Of a stretch of 64,000 bases of DNA, positions 21,141 through 33,221 are shown piece by piece (positions within the stretch are counted from its first letter, which is position 1; every line of letters begins with the position of its first letter). Position numbers and translations under genes: made by a program. The notes under the pieces are model-generated. The model was not told the DNA's origin, made no database searches, and worked only from the letters and a program-made list of their open reading frames with translations. Origin of the DNA: Phallus indusiatus (Eukaryota; Basidiomycota; Agaricomycetes; Phallales; Phallaceae); the NCBI GenBank assembly GCA_027605045.1, contig JAQFWX010000027.1, positions 434,001 to 498,000 of the forward strand. Direction: 5' to 3'.

Positions 21141-21894
21141 TGTCAGGGTACGCTACCGCGCCCCCTCATTTTTGTTACAGTACGCTAGCGCCTCGCCCTA
21201 TTATTCGATTTCTTCGATTTCTTTCGATTTCATCTCGCACTTCGATTTCCTTCATTTCCCGTATTTTGTCGTTTCCACTATTTTCACCGTTTTCTCGATT
21301 TCCCGATCTCTTCGATTTCTTTCGATTTCTGTTTGTATCTCCTCGGATCCCATGGGGATCAGTCGGGCGCCTCATATCCTGTACTTATATGCGTTTTCCC
21401 TAGAGGGGGATACCTAAGCTTGTTCTCTTAGGTTTTCCCTCCTCTAGGTGAGTAGTTAGTCGCTGCCCCCCAATAGATCTTAGGTTTTCCCTCCTCTAGG
21501 TGTGTGCCCTGAGTCGCCCTAACAATTTTTCCTTATTTATTATCATCGGTATATATCTATTTCTATCTCATTTATATTTCCCGTGCATTACTTCCTCCTT
21601 CCGTTTATTCTCTCTGTCCATATTTCACCTTCTCTACTCGCGCGCGTTGCGCGCTCGTACATGGCGTGATGCCTGTGACATCATGTCGCTTAGGCTCGGC
21701 TTGGGCGCCTGGCACTTAGCTGTGTCAGGGCCGCATGCCGCGTCGTCGTTTTATGTATATAGTAGCTGTACCTAGAGTGAGGGTCCCTAAGCTTGTTCTC
21801 TTAGGATCCCCTCCCTCTAGGTGAGTAGTATAGTTATCTTCCAATATATTACTTAGGATCCCCTCCCTCTAGTCTGAGTTGAGTAGCCCTAACA
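21141..21894 (+). mobile_element. solo LTR, family A, carrying a nested LTR B
   Basis: TGTCAGGGTACGCTACC to GCCCTAACA, perfect TSD TCAAT. Split after about 30 bp by the family B LTR at 21173. Deleting both restores the family 2 frame (FLICFN then VADTLHALYQV). Confidence 0.88.
21173..21524 (+). mobile_element. solo LTR, family B (long variant)
   Basis: TGTTACAGTACGCTAGC to CGCCCTAACA, 352 bp, perfect TSD ATTTT. Contains the duplicated TTAGGTTTTCCCTCCTCTAG unit absent from the 300-bp copies. Confidence 0.88.
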
Positions 21895-22656
21895 TCAATG
21901 TTGCCGACACTCTGCATGCTCTCTACCAAGTACCTGTTCTACAACTATCCTCAATTGCACCATATACAGCTATCACTCCAGATGTCTGTCCCATTTCATA
22001 TAAATTTGCGGTCATTAATTAAAGTATTTATAGAAAATCCTTTTTGCAGTCAATGTGCAACATGACTGTTCTCGCAAACAATGCCGCCAGGTTCTTACTC
22101 GGGCTGTCACTCAGGAATATGAAGGTACTAAAAACAAAGTTTCAACGATTGAACACATCAACGACAATCGTTATGTTTTAAATACGTATGCTCTTCACAA
22201 CTATCACCGCATTCATCAAATCCCCAAAATCCAACTCCTACTTTGCCCACAACCTTTACATGCCAACCAGGAAGAGTTTCACCATGCTATCGCAATCCAA
22301 ATCCAAGCTACCCGCAATGCTCGGCGATTGAATTCCGCAGCCAAGAAAAGGACGAAATCACAACATGCTCAATCAACTAGTGACATTCCTGCTAATGCAG
22401 GCTCCAAACGTCCATGCAAAACTCACAAAGTGTCAGTCCCGGCCATAGACAGACCTCCAGACACTGGTAATAGTGAAGAAGAAGATATTCCCCTGGATTC
22501 TGAAGATGAACAGCGATTGACTAAAGCATGGAGCGATGGTGGTGTTAACTCACAAGCAGAATCCGAAGATGATTTGGAAAAGATGGTCCAGATTCGCTCA
22601 CAAAGAAACCGCCCAATCATCAAACCACGCCGCTATCAAGAATAATATAGATAGAG

Positions 22657-23865
22657 TGTTAGAGCTACTCAGCTCAGACTAGAGGGCACTGGAAACATTG
22701 TAGGGTTTGACTAAAAAAAGGATCCTAAGAAAATTATAGTTCGAGGTATAGGCATATGACAATTCACTAACTTATAATATAATATAATAACTAATACTCA
22801 GATCATGGGATTCTGACTTGAGAAATTGTCAGTATGTTGCTATTTTTATCTTAGTTAAATCATGTAAGAATTTTTACTTATATAACACTATCAATAACTT
22901 TTTCTATTCAATCAAATAGTATATAAAGTAAAACATATATTATTATTAACCACAGTGGAAAATTATATAATGAAGTTGATATAATTACTTATCAATACAG
23001 TTTTTTATCATAATCCTGAGGGAGTGAGAAATACTGAGTTTCTGTGTAATTAAAACTTGAAGTCACAGTATGTGACATTAGAGTTTTCTCAAGATTTTCC
23101 AGAAATCCCTGTATTATTAAGGTTTTCCTAGGAAAACTCTGATATTACACAGTGTAATCTCATGCTTAAAATTAAGGTTTTTCCATGCATCTGAATTATA
23201 ATAGAAATATATCTTCACAATAAATATAAAAAAGATTTTAAGAACATTCTTCAATATGGATGATGATAATGTAAGTTTCATTTTATTCATTATTTTACTG
23301 AATGGATAACATTGATCATGGACTTATATGATAAAGAATCATTACATAATTTGGCCAAGATAATTATAGCAGTATACTGACAATTTTGCAAGTCAGAATC
23401 CCTTGAGCTGAGTATTAGTTATAATATGATTTTGCAATTTGGTAAAGTGTCAATAGCCTATGCCTCGAACCATGATTTTCTTAGGATCCTTTTTTTGGCT
23501 AAACCCTACAATGTCTCCAGTGGGGAGGGGATCCTAAGTACTATATTGGGCAATAACTATACTACTCACCTAGAGGGAGGGGATCCTAAGAGAACAAGCT
23601 TAGGGACCCTCACTCTAGGTACAGCTACTATATACATAAACGACGACGCGGCGTGCGGCCCTGACACAGCTAAGTGCCAGGCGCCCAAGCCGAACCTAAG
23701 CGACGTGATGTCATGGGCATCACGTGAGTAGAGAAAGTGAAATGGAGACAGAACAAGGAAACGGAAAGTGAAAGTAAAATACGGAAATGATAAATAAAAT
23801 AGAAAGGAAGTGATACCGATGATAATAAATAGAAAAATGAGAGACGGCGGTAGCGTACCCTGACA
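22657..23865 (-). mobile_element. solo LTR, family A, carrying a CACTG element
   Basis: TGTTAGAGCTACTCAG to TACCCTGACA, perfect TSD TAGAG. Interrupted after 29 bp by the CACTG element. Confidence 0.88.
22687..23522. mobile_element. non-autonomous CACTG (CACTA-like) element
   Basis: 836 bp, CACTGGAAACATTGTAGGG to its complement, 3-bp TSD GGG on both sides. Removing the element and one GGG recreates the uninterrupted LTR A sequence. Confidence 0.85.
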
Positions 23866-24119
23866 TAGAGTAAATATTGATTTGAAAATAAGACTTTATC
23901 TAGTATTGATATCAATTAAGCTTATGCCATATGAACTGGATACACACCTCATATGTCCACTTGTGCAGTCCAGTCTCAATCAATTTATAGTGTCCACAAA
24001 ATCTGTCCAGTATTCGTGTGACCAGAGCAACAATGATTTAAATACAAAGAGAGTACCACATTCCATCTCCCAAACTTCCTCATGTCAACCTCAATTACTC
24101 CTCACCGTGATGCTACCTC

Positions 24120-24463
24120 TGTTAGGGTGACTCAGGGCACACACCTAGAGGAGGGAAAACCTAAGATCTATTCGGGGGCGACAACTAACTACTCACCTAG
24201 AAGAGGGAAAACCTAAGAGAACAAGCTTAGGTATCCCCCTCTAGGGAAAACGCATATAAGTACAGGATAAGAGGTGCCCAACTGATCTCCATGGGATCTG
24301 AGGAGATACAGGCCGAAATCGAAATAAATCAAAAAAATCGAGAAATCAGGAAAACGATGAAAATGGTGGAAACAGTAAAATACGGGAAATGAAGGAAATC
24401 GTAACACGAAATGAAACCGAAAGAAATCGAAGAAATCAGATGAGGCGCTAGCGTACCGTAACA
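24120..24463 (-). mobile_element. solo LTR, family B
   Basis: TGTTAGGGTGACTCAGG to GTACCGTAACA, flanks ACCTC and GCCTC (one mismatch). Confidence 0.82.
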
Positions 24464-25590
24464 GCCTCAGACCACACTTTGCAAGTGTTGTTGAGTGCTC
24501 GTTTAAGGCGTTTCGAAGCTCAGGCTAAAATCATGAGTCAGTCACCAACTCAACCACCAAGTGTACCATCAGACTCGGTGTTCAACACACCATTTGGCTC
24601 CACAGAATATGAACCTGATGAAGAGGACGACCCACCATTGTCAATGCTGCGCAAGAGAACATATGGAGAAATGAGCGGTGATGATGATCATGAAACCAGT
24701 GGTACTGGTATTTCTATTTCGTGCCAACATGCCATGGCTCAGGCATGCATCAATACTTTGAAAATTGAATATCCTCTACAGCTGTTCTGGTTACATAAGG
24801 TGGACGTGCTCAGTCATGTGTTTTTTTGGCCTGGGGCTGTTCAGAAAGATCGTGCTCTATCTCGACAACAGCTGCGAGTTAAGGGTTGAAATTTTGTAGC
24901 CAGTTTTTCTTATATATATTCTACCATTTCCTGCCCCAAATGTACCTTAACAACCTATGAAAAAAAAATTGAATTTTTTGACCATTGAGACTTCCTTTTA
25001 CATCTGTTCAGGCTAAAGACATAAGTTTTATGTATTTAATTGTAAGGTCTAGCATATCCACCAAGTTTTGTAGTTGTCATGACTTGAATGCCATCACTAT
25101 TGTCATGCCCGGTGTGCCCCATAACCTTTTCCGGAGGGTTACGTAAGTCATACCTCGGTATCCGAGGTTCTATCAAAGTACGTATCACGTACTTGTCTCG
25201 CACTTCCCCATACTTTATGCACAGCCCTCCGATCCGTCTATTCCCAAATGCAGCTTGCCTGTCCGACATTCCGATTAACCAGGACTCATCCATCCCGAAC
25301 TCTGCCTAAATATCTGTCCTAGTTACAACCATTCCTTTCTTATCTCTTTCCCCTTTCAGAATAGTTATTCCGTACTCGTGTATTTAAACCCCAGCTCCAT
25401 AGCTGGGAATCTTCAGTCAGAATATAGCATTAATTAGTTCTCCATTCTTCTCTTCTATCTAATCCGTCTCCGTTCTTCTTCATACTCTGCGTACTGTGTC
25501 TCGTACTTAGTTGCGGACTCGTGCATAGTTATAAGTCCAGTCGTCGTCAGACGTCTTGGATATCTGAAGTCCCTCATCATACTTGACATC

Positions 25591-26694
25591 TGTCACACCC
25601 AGCGTGCTCCGTGACCCATTCCGGAGTCTTACATAATCCATACTCTAAACTCCCCGGTTTTGATTAAGTACGTCGTCCGTACTCATCTCCGCACTTTCCC
25701 TGTACTCCATGCACAGCCTTCCGATCCGTCTCTTTTTGAATAAGAGCATACCCGTCCGATATTCCAATTAACCAGAACTTGCCCGCTCCGGACTCTGCCT
25801 AATTATCTGTACTGGTTTTAACCATTCCGTTTTGATCCCCTTTCCCTATTCAGAATAGTTCTTCCGTACTTGTATTTAAGCCCCAGTCTTGTAGCTGGGA
25901 AACCTCAGTCAGAATATAGTATTAATTAGTTCTCCGTTCTTCTCTTCTATCTAAATCCGTCTCCGTTCTTTTTCGTATTCTGCGCACTGTGTCTCGTACT
26001 TAGTTGCGGACTCGTGTGTAGTTATAAGTCCAGTCGTTGTCAGACGTCTTGGGTATCTGAAGTCCCTCATCGTACTTGACATCGGACTTGTGCGTACTAG
26101 CTACGTACTTCTCTTGTTCTCTGAAATCGAGGGATATCTGAAGTTGGGCGAGTGGGCGCAGCTGTTAGGGCTACTCAGCTCAGGCTAGAGGGAGGGGATC
26201 CTAAGATAATATATTGCGGAAAACACTAACTACTCACCTAGAGGGAGGGGATCCTAAGAGAACAAGCTTAGGGACCCTCACTCTAGGGACAGCGACTATA
26301 TACATGAAAAACGATAGCGCGGCGTGCGGCCCTGACACAGCTAAGTGCTAGGCGCCCGAACCGAACCTAAGCGACGTGATGTCACGGGCATCACGCCGAG
26401 TACGAGCGCGCGACGCGCGCGAGTAAAGAAAGTGAAATAGAGGCAGAACAAGGAAACGGAAAGTGGAAGTAATGGACGGGAAATGTAAATGAAATAGAAA
26501 TAAACATATACCGATGATAATAAATAAGGAAAGTAAGGGGACGCGGTAGCGTACCCTGACAGCAGCATATAAGCTGAAGCCAAGTCCCTCACACCCGTAC
26601 TCTTTGTACTTCCTCTACTCTATCTATTTCCCACGCACATGTTTCGTAATAGACCGGACTTAACCAGGATAGACTCGGAACACGGTTCTTGACA
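25591..26694 (+). mobile_element. solo LTR, family C, nested in family C
   Basis: TGTCACACCCAGCGTGC to CGGTTCTTGACA, perfect TSD ACATC. Split by the family A LTR at 26163. Confidence 0.86.
26163..26561 (-). mobile_element. solo LTR, family A, innermost
   Basis: TGTTAGGGCTACTCAG to TACCCTGACA, 399 bp, perfect TSD GCAGC. Confidence 0.9.
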
Positions 26695-26980
26695 ACATCG
26701 GACTTATGCGTATTAGTTACGTACTTCTCTCGTTCTCTGAAATCAAGGGATATCTGAAGTTGGGCGAGTGGGCACAGCATATAAGCTGAAGCCAAGTCCC
26801 TCACACCCGTACTCTCCATACTTCCTTTATTCTATCTATTTCCCACGCACGTGTTTCGTAATAGACCGGACTTAACTCGGAACACGGTGCTTGACAACTA
26901 TTCAATCAATAGTGTCACAAAACAGAGATAAAATGCGATGCGACATAACATGACACAATGCTGTGATTTTTTTCTTCGTC

Positions 26981-29290
26981 ATGCCCTCAAAACAAAGCTC
27001 CGCAGGTGCTGCTGCCATGAAAAAACCCCCAGTGAAAAGAAGAGCACGCGATCAGGTTGATCCAACACTCATTGTCACTACAGGCCGCCGAACTCGCAGG
27101 CCAACTCGTTCGAGTGATGCAGGTCCATCCATCACAAAACTGACAATGTCAAAGCAAAAAAAAAGTTGGTTGGATACCATAATAGAGGAGGATGAGGAGA
27201 TAGAATTGAGTGAGAGTGAGAGTGAAGAGGGACAGGACCAAATACCTCAGGAGGGACAAGCTGTGCCGGCAATGGATGGTGCATGGGTGCCAGATAGCTT
27301 CATTGATTTGGCTGGCACCCAACTGGATCTAGATTCTTCTGAAGGTGGTCTTGAGTGTGTCTCTGAAGCTCCCAAAGTCAGAAAGAAAGACTCTCTCAAA
27401 GCAAAAAAAGTGCCGGCAAAGTCTGTTAAAAATGATCCTTTAAAAGATTTGAAACAGGGTATTTACTTTTATTTCATTCTGAATGTCCATGCTCTGATAT
27501 GCTGCTCTTGAGTTATCTGCTTTGATGTTCCTTTCAAAGTTGTCAGTGGTCCTGGGGTGATCATGACAAGTAAGGTTAGAGCCCCAGTATCCAAGACCTT
27601 TGAAGAAGTGCGCACCATGATCCATGCTGAGATTGGATGTGAAGGTATCAAGGAAAAACACTTTCCCTTGATTCTCCTTCACTTTTCCAAGGACGTGAAG
27701 AAAAAAGTCCGCCCATTCAAGATTGCAAATCACTGGGATGATGTGAAGGTAGAGTGGGAACTGGAAGTGAAAAGCAAGAAAGGAGCTGCACTTATTGAAG
27801 TCCGAATAGATGAGAAAGTAAGTAGCTAATTATACTGTGATTCATCATGAGACTGAGAATGCACAGTAGTTGAAGGAACTTGCAGCAGCAAACAAGCTTC
27901 ATGCTGCACGCTCAAAGGCTGCTGCCAGTGGGTCACGAGACATTCCTGCTTATCCAAAAACCGGAACAAGTGCTGGACGAGCCGGAAAGGGGGCAACACA
28001 TGCACAAGTCACACTGGAGACATAGGAAAGTTTGCTTGACATGCAAACCATTAAGCAAAGTCTAAGCAGAGACCTAGTTTGCCTAAAGTTTTCTGAATGA
28101 TTCAAACTTTGTGAAAACTATAAGTTTGCCAGATGTTTGCTTGGCTAAGCATCCTATGAATAGATTTTGATGCAAATTGTATGGAAACCTTGAGCAGATT
28201 GCTTGTTCAGCATCTGCATAACATCTACATAACATTTAATTAAGGTTTGTCAGAAAATTTGCTTTGCTTCCACAAGTAAACTCTGATCAAATTGAGAGTT
28301 TGTACAAAGTTTGAAACAATAAGAAACTCCAAGCAAACTGGGTCTCTGCTTGGAGTTTGCTTAATGGTTTGCATGTCAAGTAAACTTTCCTATGTCTCCA
28401 GTGTCATTGACTTTTATGTCTCAGATGCAGAGGAGGCTGAAACAGAGGCTGGTTTGACATTCTATGATTCCGAAGTTGTAGCAAAGCAGGCCGCTTTGCT
28501 TTCGGAGCTCAACTGCAATAAGTGCAATGCGAATAAGGATCCACAAGATCGTATACCCTGTCACATCAACAAGAATGGGGTTCATAAGAAAATTAGTCAT
28601 GAAATGATGGTAGTGTGGATACTTGCTATGGTCAGTTATTTTTACCTCTAGCATCAGTGGCCAAGATTGAGATTATACTAGGTGAACAATGAGCCGGGAG
28701 TTACAATGCAGTTACCTCCAAAAAGAGACCCATTCATGGAATTCCATTTTTTTATTCCTGGTGCAACATGCGCTCCGGATCTAGGCCTTCCAAATGCACC
28801 ACTCCTAAAAAAACACCAGAAGCAATGGGAATTATCAGTGTATGCTGAAGAAACCGAACCTCCCACTTGTTCACAATCAGTTCCACCACAATTTTGCTTC
28901 ATGCCATTCTCCAGAAAAGCAATGAAGGCAATGTTTGATGATTCCTCATCTTCTTCCAAACGACGACCGAAACGCACTCGTGCTGAGCCGACATCTGAAT
29001 CAAGTGCCGAGGAGATTGAGTACCCAATGGTGGCAGACTGGCTAAAGATGCTGAAAGAGGTCAAAGGTGCACAGCAGCAAGACTTCTTTTATTTCAACAC
29101 TCAGTTTGAGCAAGAAAAGTGTCTCCTATTGTCAATTGATACACTACTTGAGCCTCCGGAGTCTTTTTGGGGCCCTGAGATTGGTCTCAAGTTCAGTGTT
29201 GGTGAGATTGCATTTTTGAGGAAAAATTTGCAATTATCTGTGAAGAAGATGAAGGATAGTATTAGGAAGGCAAAAAAGACAAGGTATTAG
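26981..29290 (+). CDS. mariner-associated accessory protein, copy 1 (novel family?)
   Basis: Exons 26981-27458, 27540-27817, 27870-28630 (minus the CACTG insertion 28012-28403 and one TCA) and 28682-29290 give 576 aa with no stop. The N-terminus is basic then strongly acidic (RRTRRPTRSS, EEDEEIELSESESEEG). The middle domain at about residues 160-250 has FEEVRTMIHAEIGCEGIK and FKIANHWDDVKVEW. An Ala-rich linker follows, then a Cys/His motif CNKCNANKDPQDRIPC with GVHKKISH and W, then PGVTMQLPPKRDPF. The C-terminus is Lys-rich (SVKKMKDSIRKAKKTRY). It shares domains and at least two intron positions with the gene at 58225-60459. Both lie opposite a Tc1/mariner transposase inside shared TIRs. Function unknown; acidic/basic tails and a CCCH-like motif suggest DNA or chromatin binding (inference). 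Confidence 0.65.
28012..28403. mobile_element. short CACTG (CACTA-like) MITE in an accessory-gene exon
   Basis: 392 bp, CACTGGAGACATAGGAAAG to its complement, 3-bp TSD TCA. It shares only the outer ~12 bp with the 830-bp family; the interior holds repeated GTTTGC/AAGCAAAC motifs. Excision restores the reading frame (HAQV then IDFYVSD). Confidence 0.85.
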
Positions 29291-29525
29291 GTTTTCACAC
29301 TGCAGTGCTCGCCACTGTTAGCATTTTGCATGGCAACCTTTCCTCTCATACATCTTCATGTATACATTTTTTGACACAGATTCAACTCTTTTATTCACAC
29401 TTTATTACTTGATTCAACTCATGTCACTGGTATTCAATGGAAACATATAAACTTTTCTAATTTTTCATCAAAGTACATAGTCCACCAGGTTTACAACAAA
29501 AAGGGCTAATGCACCAGTCACATAT

Positions 29526-30740
29526 TCAAGACATAGGAATAGAAATGTACCCCGAGTGGTCCATCCAGCCTCTGATTTTGTCTGCAGTAATCATAGCAAG
29601 GATACAATGTATTTCATAATAAACAGCGTTGCGGTTCTTGCTCTCAACAGTGGCACGAAAGGAAGCGCCATGTCAATGTAATAGGCTTTTGAGGTAAGAA
29701 AATGCCTCTTCTATTGGGTTTAGATCAGGCGAATAAGGAGGGAGATAGTAAACCTTGACACCACTAGATAATTTTATATAAGAAATTTTATAAAGGAATG
29801 ATGAAACTTACCGTGCAGCACATAATGGTAAGACCTCCTCCACATGGTGAATTGCACAATTATCTATAACAAGGACACTGCATGGTGCTGGCCAAACATT
29901 CATATAGGGAAGAAGGCGTTCAATATAATGAACAAAGCTTGGACCATCATATGCCTTCCTCGATCTCAGAGAAGATAATACCCTCACTACAAAGGGCAGG
30001 AAGTAAAGAATAACTGCCAAACCATTAGTTATGTGTGAAGCAATGATAAAGGTATAGCACTTACCCTATTCCTCTGAGAAATTTCGTTCTGACTCTAGCT
30101 CTTGAACCACTGTAAGCCCAGCCATTCAGGCAATACAATGTATGCAAGTCTATCCAGCTCTCATCAATAAAAACCAGACGTTTCGGAGATTCAGATCCTA
30201 TGAGAAATTTGAAGCACGCTCGTTGTTCATAGTTCCGTTCCACTGCTGCACGTGAAAGCTTTGTAAATTGACAGTGAATTAGTAGTTGATCATTGAATAG
30301 CATGCTACGCACCCGCTTCCTTGTCAATCCCAATTCTCTCAGCCCATCCCATATTGTCGATGTTCCAACTATAACACCATGCTGCTGTGCTAATTCTTCC
30401 TGTAATTCATCAAGGTACATGTCGGGATTTTGTTCAAGTAAAGCAATAAGGAACTGGCACACAACATCACAAAGTTCAGTAGTGTTCAGTGTTTATGAAA
30501 AGATCAGCTGTGAAAACATACCTCAAGCTCCTCTAAATCCATAACTCTCCTTCGTTTACCTTTCCTTCCATCACCCAGTGCTCTCAATTTGTCAGTACTC
30601 CGCCATAACTGCAGGATTCTCTCGACACTTCGTTTGGACATGTTGAGGACATGGGATATCTGATGTATCTTGAAGTTGAGAGCATAGCGCAGGTATATAA
30701 CATGTTCACATAGGTGGTTTGAATAGGTTTGTCACTGGCG
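29526..30740 (-). pseudogene. Tc1/mariner DD34E transposase, copy 1
   Basis: Minus-strand multi-exon gene. An N-terminal helix-turn-helix exon (LNMSKRSVERILQLW, ~30645-30525) is followed by a second DNA-binding exon (MYLDELQEELAQQHG). The DDE catalytic domain has VFIDESWIDLHT, VLVIDNCAIHHVEE and YSPDLNPIEEAFSYL; 34 residues separate the second Asp and the Glu across a phase-conserved intron. A single in-frame TGA at 29675-29673 lies just after SYLKSLLH; homologous sequence continues beyond it to GWMDHSGY. A C-to-T change at CGA would explain it. The true start is unclear, as no good ATG exon is visible. Product would cut and paste the element at TA sites. Confidence 0.75.
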
Positions 30741-32099
30741 AAGGTGCAGGGGGATGGGTCAACTCTGGCAAGGCATGGGAAGAGCGACGCTGGAGCTGTG
30801 GTATGTGTCTGTCACATGTCACCCGAGTCAAAAATTGAGCTCCGGTATTTCTTTGAGTTAAGGTAACCTATATCCATAAAAATGTCCTATTATTTGAGAA
30901 CTTTCTACGTATAAAATTTCAACCCTTAACTCACAGCCGTTGTCGAGATAGAGTACGATCTTTCTGAATGACCCCAGGCCAAAAAAACACATGACCGAGC
31001 ATGTCCGCCTTACGTAACCGGAACAGCTGTAACACCTGAACATGAAGCCGCCATGAAATCATTCTCTGAGGTGTGCTTACCACAACAATTGTCCTTCTCA
31101 ATTTTTGACTAATTTTTGTAGGCCGATCTTGTTCAACAGCTTATAATGCTATACGATCGTCTTCTTGGGATTGATCAAATGTTTCATAAGGCGGATGTAT
31201 TGAAAGCTGCTTACAAGATATCTCCTGAAATGAACACCAATATCCAAGCTTATGTTTGGCAAGTTGGCTTATCACCCTATTTAAAAAAGTAAAAATCTAC
31301 GTGGGCTGATATTGTGGTGGTAATGTTTCCAATTTTTGCCCAATATCGCGTGCTTCTAAGATTTACCACAGACCATGATGCGTGAGACACATATTGAGAA
31401 CTTACCACCCGCAAGCCATGCAGGTCAGATGAGCATTGTTAACGCATGCATTGGAAGCCATGCCACCAAATGCCGTTTTTATATTAAAGAAGCAGTGAGT
31501 CTAATTTTTCGTATTGATTTCATGCATTTTAATTCGTGTATTCAGCTTGAACTGTCATCTGGAGTTGTGAGAAAGAAGAAGAATGAAGTGGAGACTCTGA
31601 AAGCTCACATAACGACCATTACATGCACTCTGGCAGCCAAATGTTCTGTTAGTGGCAGACATCCTATTGTTATCACAGTTGAACTATTACAGCGATTGGC
31701 TGTGCTTGTAAGTTTTCTGTAGATTTTTAAACTTTGGTAAATTCTTATGTTTTTTCATCCAGCGCTTTATCTTTGGGAAATACCAAGAGGCTGATATTAA
31801 AGGAGGTTTTTGGTCTTTTGTAGATGACCAATTGAGGCATTATTCTTCAGAGCACTCCAACACAATGGACTACAAAATGTATGAGCTTTTCACTGATTCA
31901 TTTACAAGCACTCATGCAATTCGAGCAGGTGGCTGAATCTCATTCTTCAATTTGACATGGAGACTTACCCACGCACAGATGGCAGGACGGGCTTCCAAGA
32001 TTTTATTGTCACTTATGACAAGGTTCCAGAATCTCAGAAAATTGTAGATAAACAAACTAGAACTACACAGCTCTCTGCCATGTAGCATAGTTCACACAT

Positions 32100-33221
32100 C
32101 TTGATCAATAAATAACTCATTCTGTAATTTCATATTGCCATGCGATTGATGTGACTAAAAACATGCAATGTTGATGATCCATTACTGAACCCAATGATGA
32201 GAAATAATGTGATTTGTTTAAGAATTATTTCAATGTATAGCACATAACCCACCTCTAGAAAATACCCCCAAATGCTCAGCCGGGTGTCATGGCATGCATC
32301 AATTCAGCGACCACGGAGGCCATATGTAGATCAGATACACATCCCATTCATGCATGAAAAATAATGCCAAATTCTTTGCTGGATTTTAGGCCGTGCTTTG
32401 GTTCAGTCATCACAGAGGTCCCGGTATTGCTGCCCAGAGATTTTGTATGTATCTTGTTCCGGTAAGCCAAATAATACATGAAGCTCAGCCAGACGTCACT
32501 CAAAGGTCTGTCTAGAGCTTAATTAATTACAATATCATCTTTCTGAAGGCGACACTTATTGTATGCAAGAAAAGAAACTGATCGTCCACAAATCAATGCA
32601 TGTGATTTGAACGATAGGTCGTCCATGCCCAGTCAAGGTCTGAGCCTGAGCCATTGAGCTGTCAAATACTGTACACAAATGGACAAGAATGATTCCACAT
32701 AGGACAAATAAATATATTAGGACATTATTGAAGTGACAACTGACATTCCATTGGACATTACCAGTACACGGGACAGTGCTTCAAGAAATGACAACATTCT
32801 TAGATGGTCCACGAATAACACTCTGGAAAATTTGAGGAACATTAATTCAGGATGCTCAGACTGACCACTGAAGAATGTGTCCATGGCTGCACACTGATGT
32901 GCACAGGACATCCGGGCTTGTCTGTGGTGTATAACAGCAGTAACACTGACTTCAATTATCATTGTCATGATAATCCATATCCGATCATTTATCATTCATC
33001 TCCATAATCTTATCACGCTTACATCACTCACAATAAGACCTTCGTGTCCAGTCATCCCAATCAACCTTACAACTTGAATAGAGACATATGTACCTATCTC
33101 TCTTACCTCCTGGAACACCTGTGGAAAGCCCTTTCTAGAATATTCCACGCATGTTCCAGTTATGAGATCATGGATGACAAACGTAGGTCCATGTATGCAC
33201 AGCTCTCATCCCTGTACACCT
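32100..33221. other. unassigned region, no gene recognised
   Basis: AT-rich sequence beyond the last recognisable family 3 exon. Short open frames on both strands have no motif, splice pattern or repeat partner in the window. Probably decayed repeat DNA. Confidence 0.3.

Larger units (their letters stand above)
17330..22645 (+). pseudogene. repeat-borne protein gene, multiply interrupted (family 2)
   Basis: Plus-strand exons: ~17330-17373 and 18519-18587; 19007-~19812 (HRDTPVELLHTMLLGIVKYF, SLIGKHFRILMQ, TETFECYNHVFRLCS, KHIVSGGYW, YLGWV); ~19860-20074; 21050-21140; 21895-22014; 22051-22645. The last has QHDCSRKQC and a Lys/Arg-rich, acidic tail (NSEEEDIPLDSEDEQRL). Frames join across LTR D (20075-21049), LTR A (21141-21894) and the 377-bp MITE, which lies within an intron (18588-19006). 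One in-frame TAG breaks it at 19507-19509, just before SKTETFECYN. I recognise it as a repeated agaricomycete hypothetical protein, probably a transposon gene, with no characterised function. The stretch 16941-17320 is ambiguous: the minus strand is open for 84 codons there. Confidence 0.6.
25101..26896 (+). mobile_element. solo LTR, family C (outer)
   Basis: TGTCATGCCCGGTGTGCC to GGTGCTTGACA, perfect TSD ACTAT, interrupted by another family C LTR. Lies between the left TIR and the accessory gene of the mariner element. Confidence 0.86.
24779..31029. mobile_element. two-gene Tc1/mariner-type transposon, copy 1
   Basis: 6.25 kb between TA dinucleotides (24777-24778 and 31030-31031). TIRs of about 120 bp start CAGCTGTTCTGGTTACATAAGG at the left and CAGCTGTTCCGGTTACGTAAGG on the complement at the right; both contain a GTGTTTTTTTGGCCTGGGG block. 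Inside are an accessory-protein gene (+, 26981-29290) and a transposase gene (-, 29526-30740), convergent with a ~235-bp gap. Later insertions are two family C LTRs, a family A LTR and a 392-bp CACTG element. Removing the whole element and one TA restores the host frame exactly. Confidence 0.85.
23890..32000 (+). pseudogene. repeat-borne protein gene, interrupted by a mariner element (family 3)
   Basis: Plus-strand exons joined across insertions. Up to 24119 and from 24469 (PHRDATSDHTLQVLL, ARLRRFEAQAKIMSQ) through 24778 (acidic, YEPDEEDDPPLSMLRKR) the frame joins once LTR B is removed. It continues at 31032 with TPEHEAAMKSFSE when the mariner element and one TA are removed. Later exons: ~31121-31290 (LIMLYDRLLGIDQM), ~31390-31490 (SHAGQMSIVNACIG), ~31545-31710 and ~31763-31936 (FIFGKYQEADIKGG). 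The ending resembles agaricomycete hypothetical proteins of unknown function that sit in repeat regions. Start and some splice sites are uncertain, and the last exons may be decayed. It may be the partner gene of family 2 in one larger transposon, but only proximity suggests that. Confidence 0.5.

Noticed and set aside
32717..32995. Minus-strand open frame of 92 codons
   Set aside because: Biased His/Met/Ile composition, no motif, no splice context and no repeat partner in the window.
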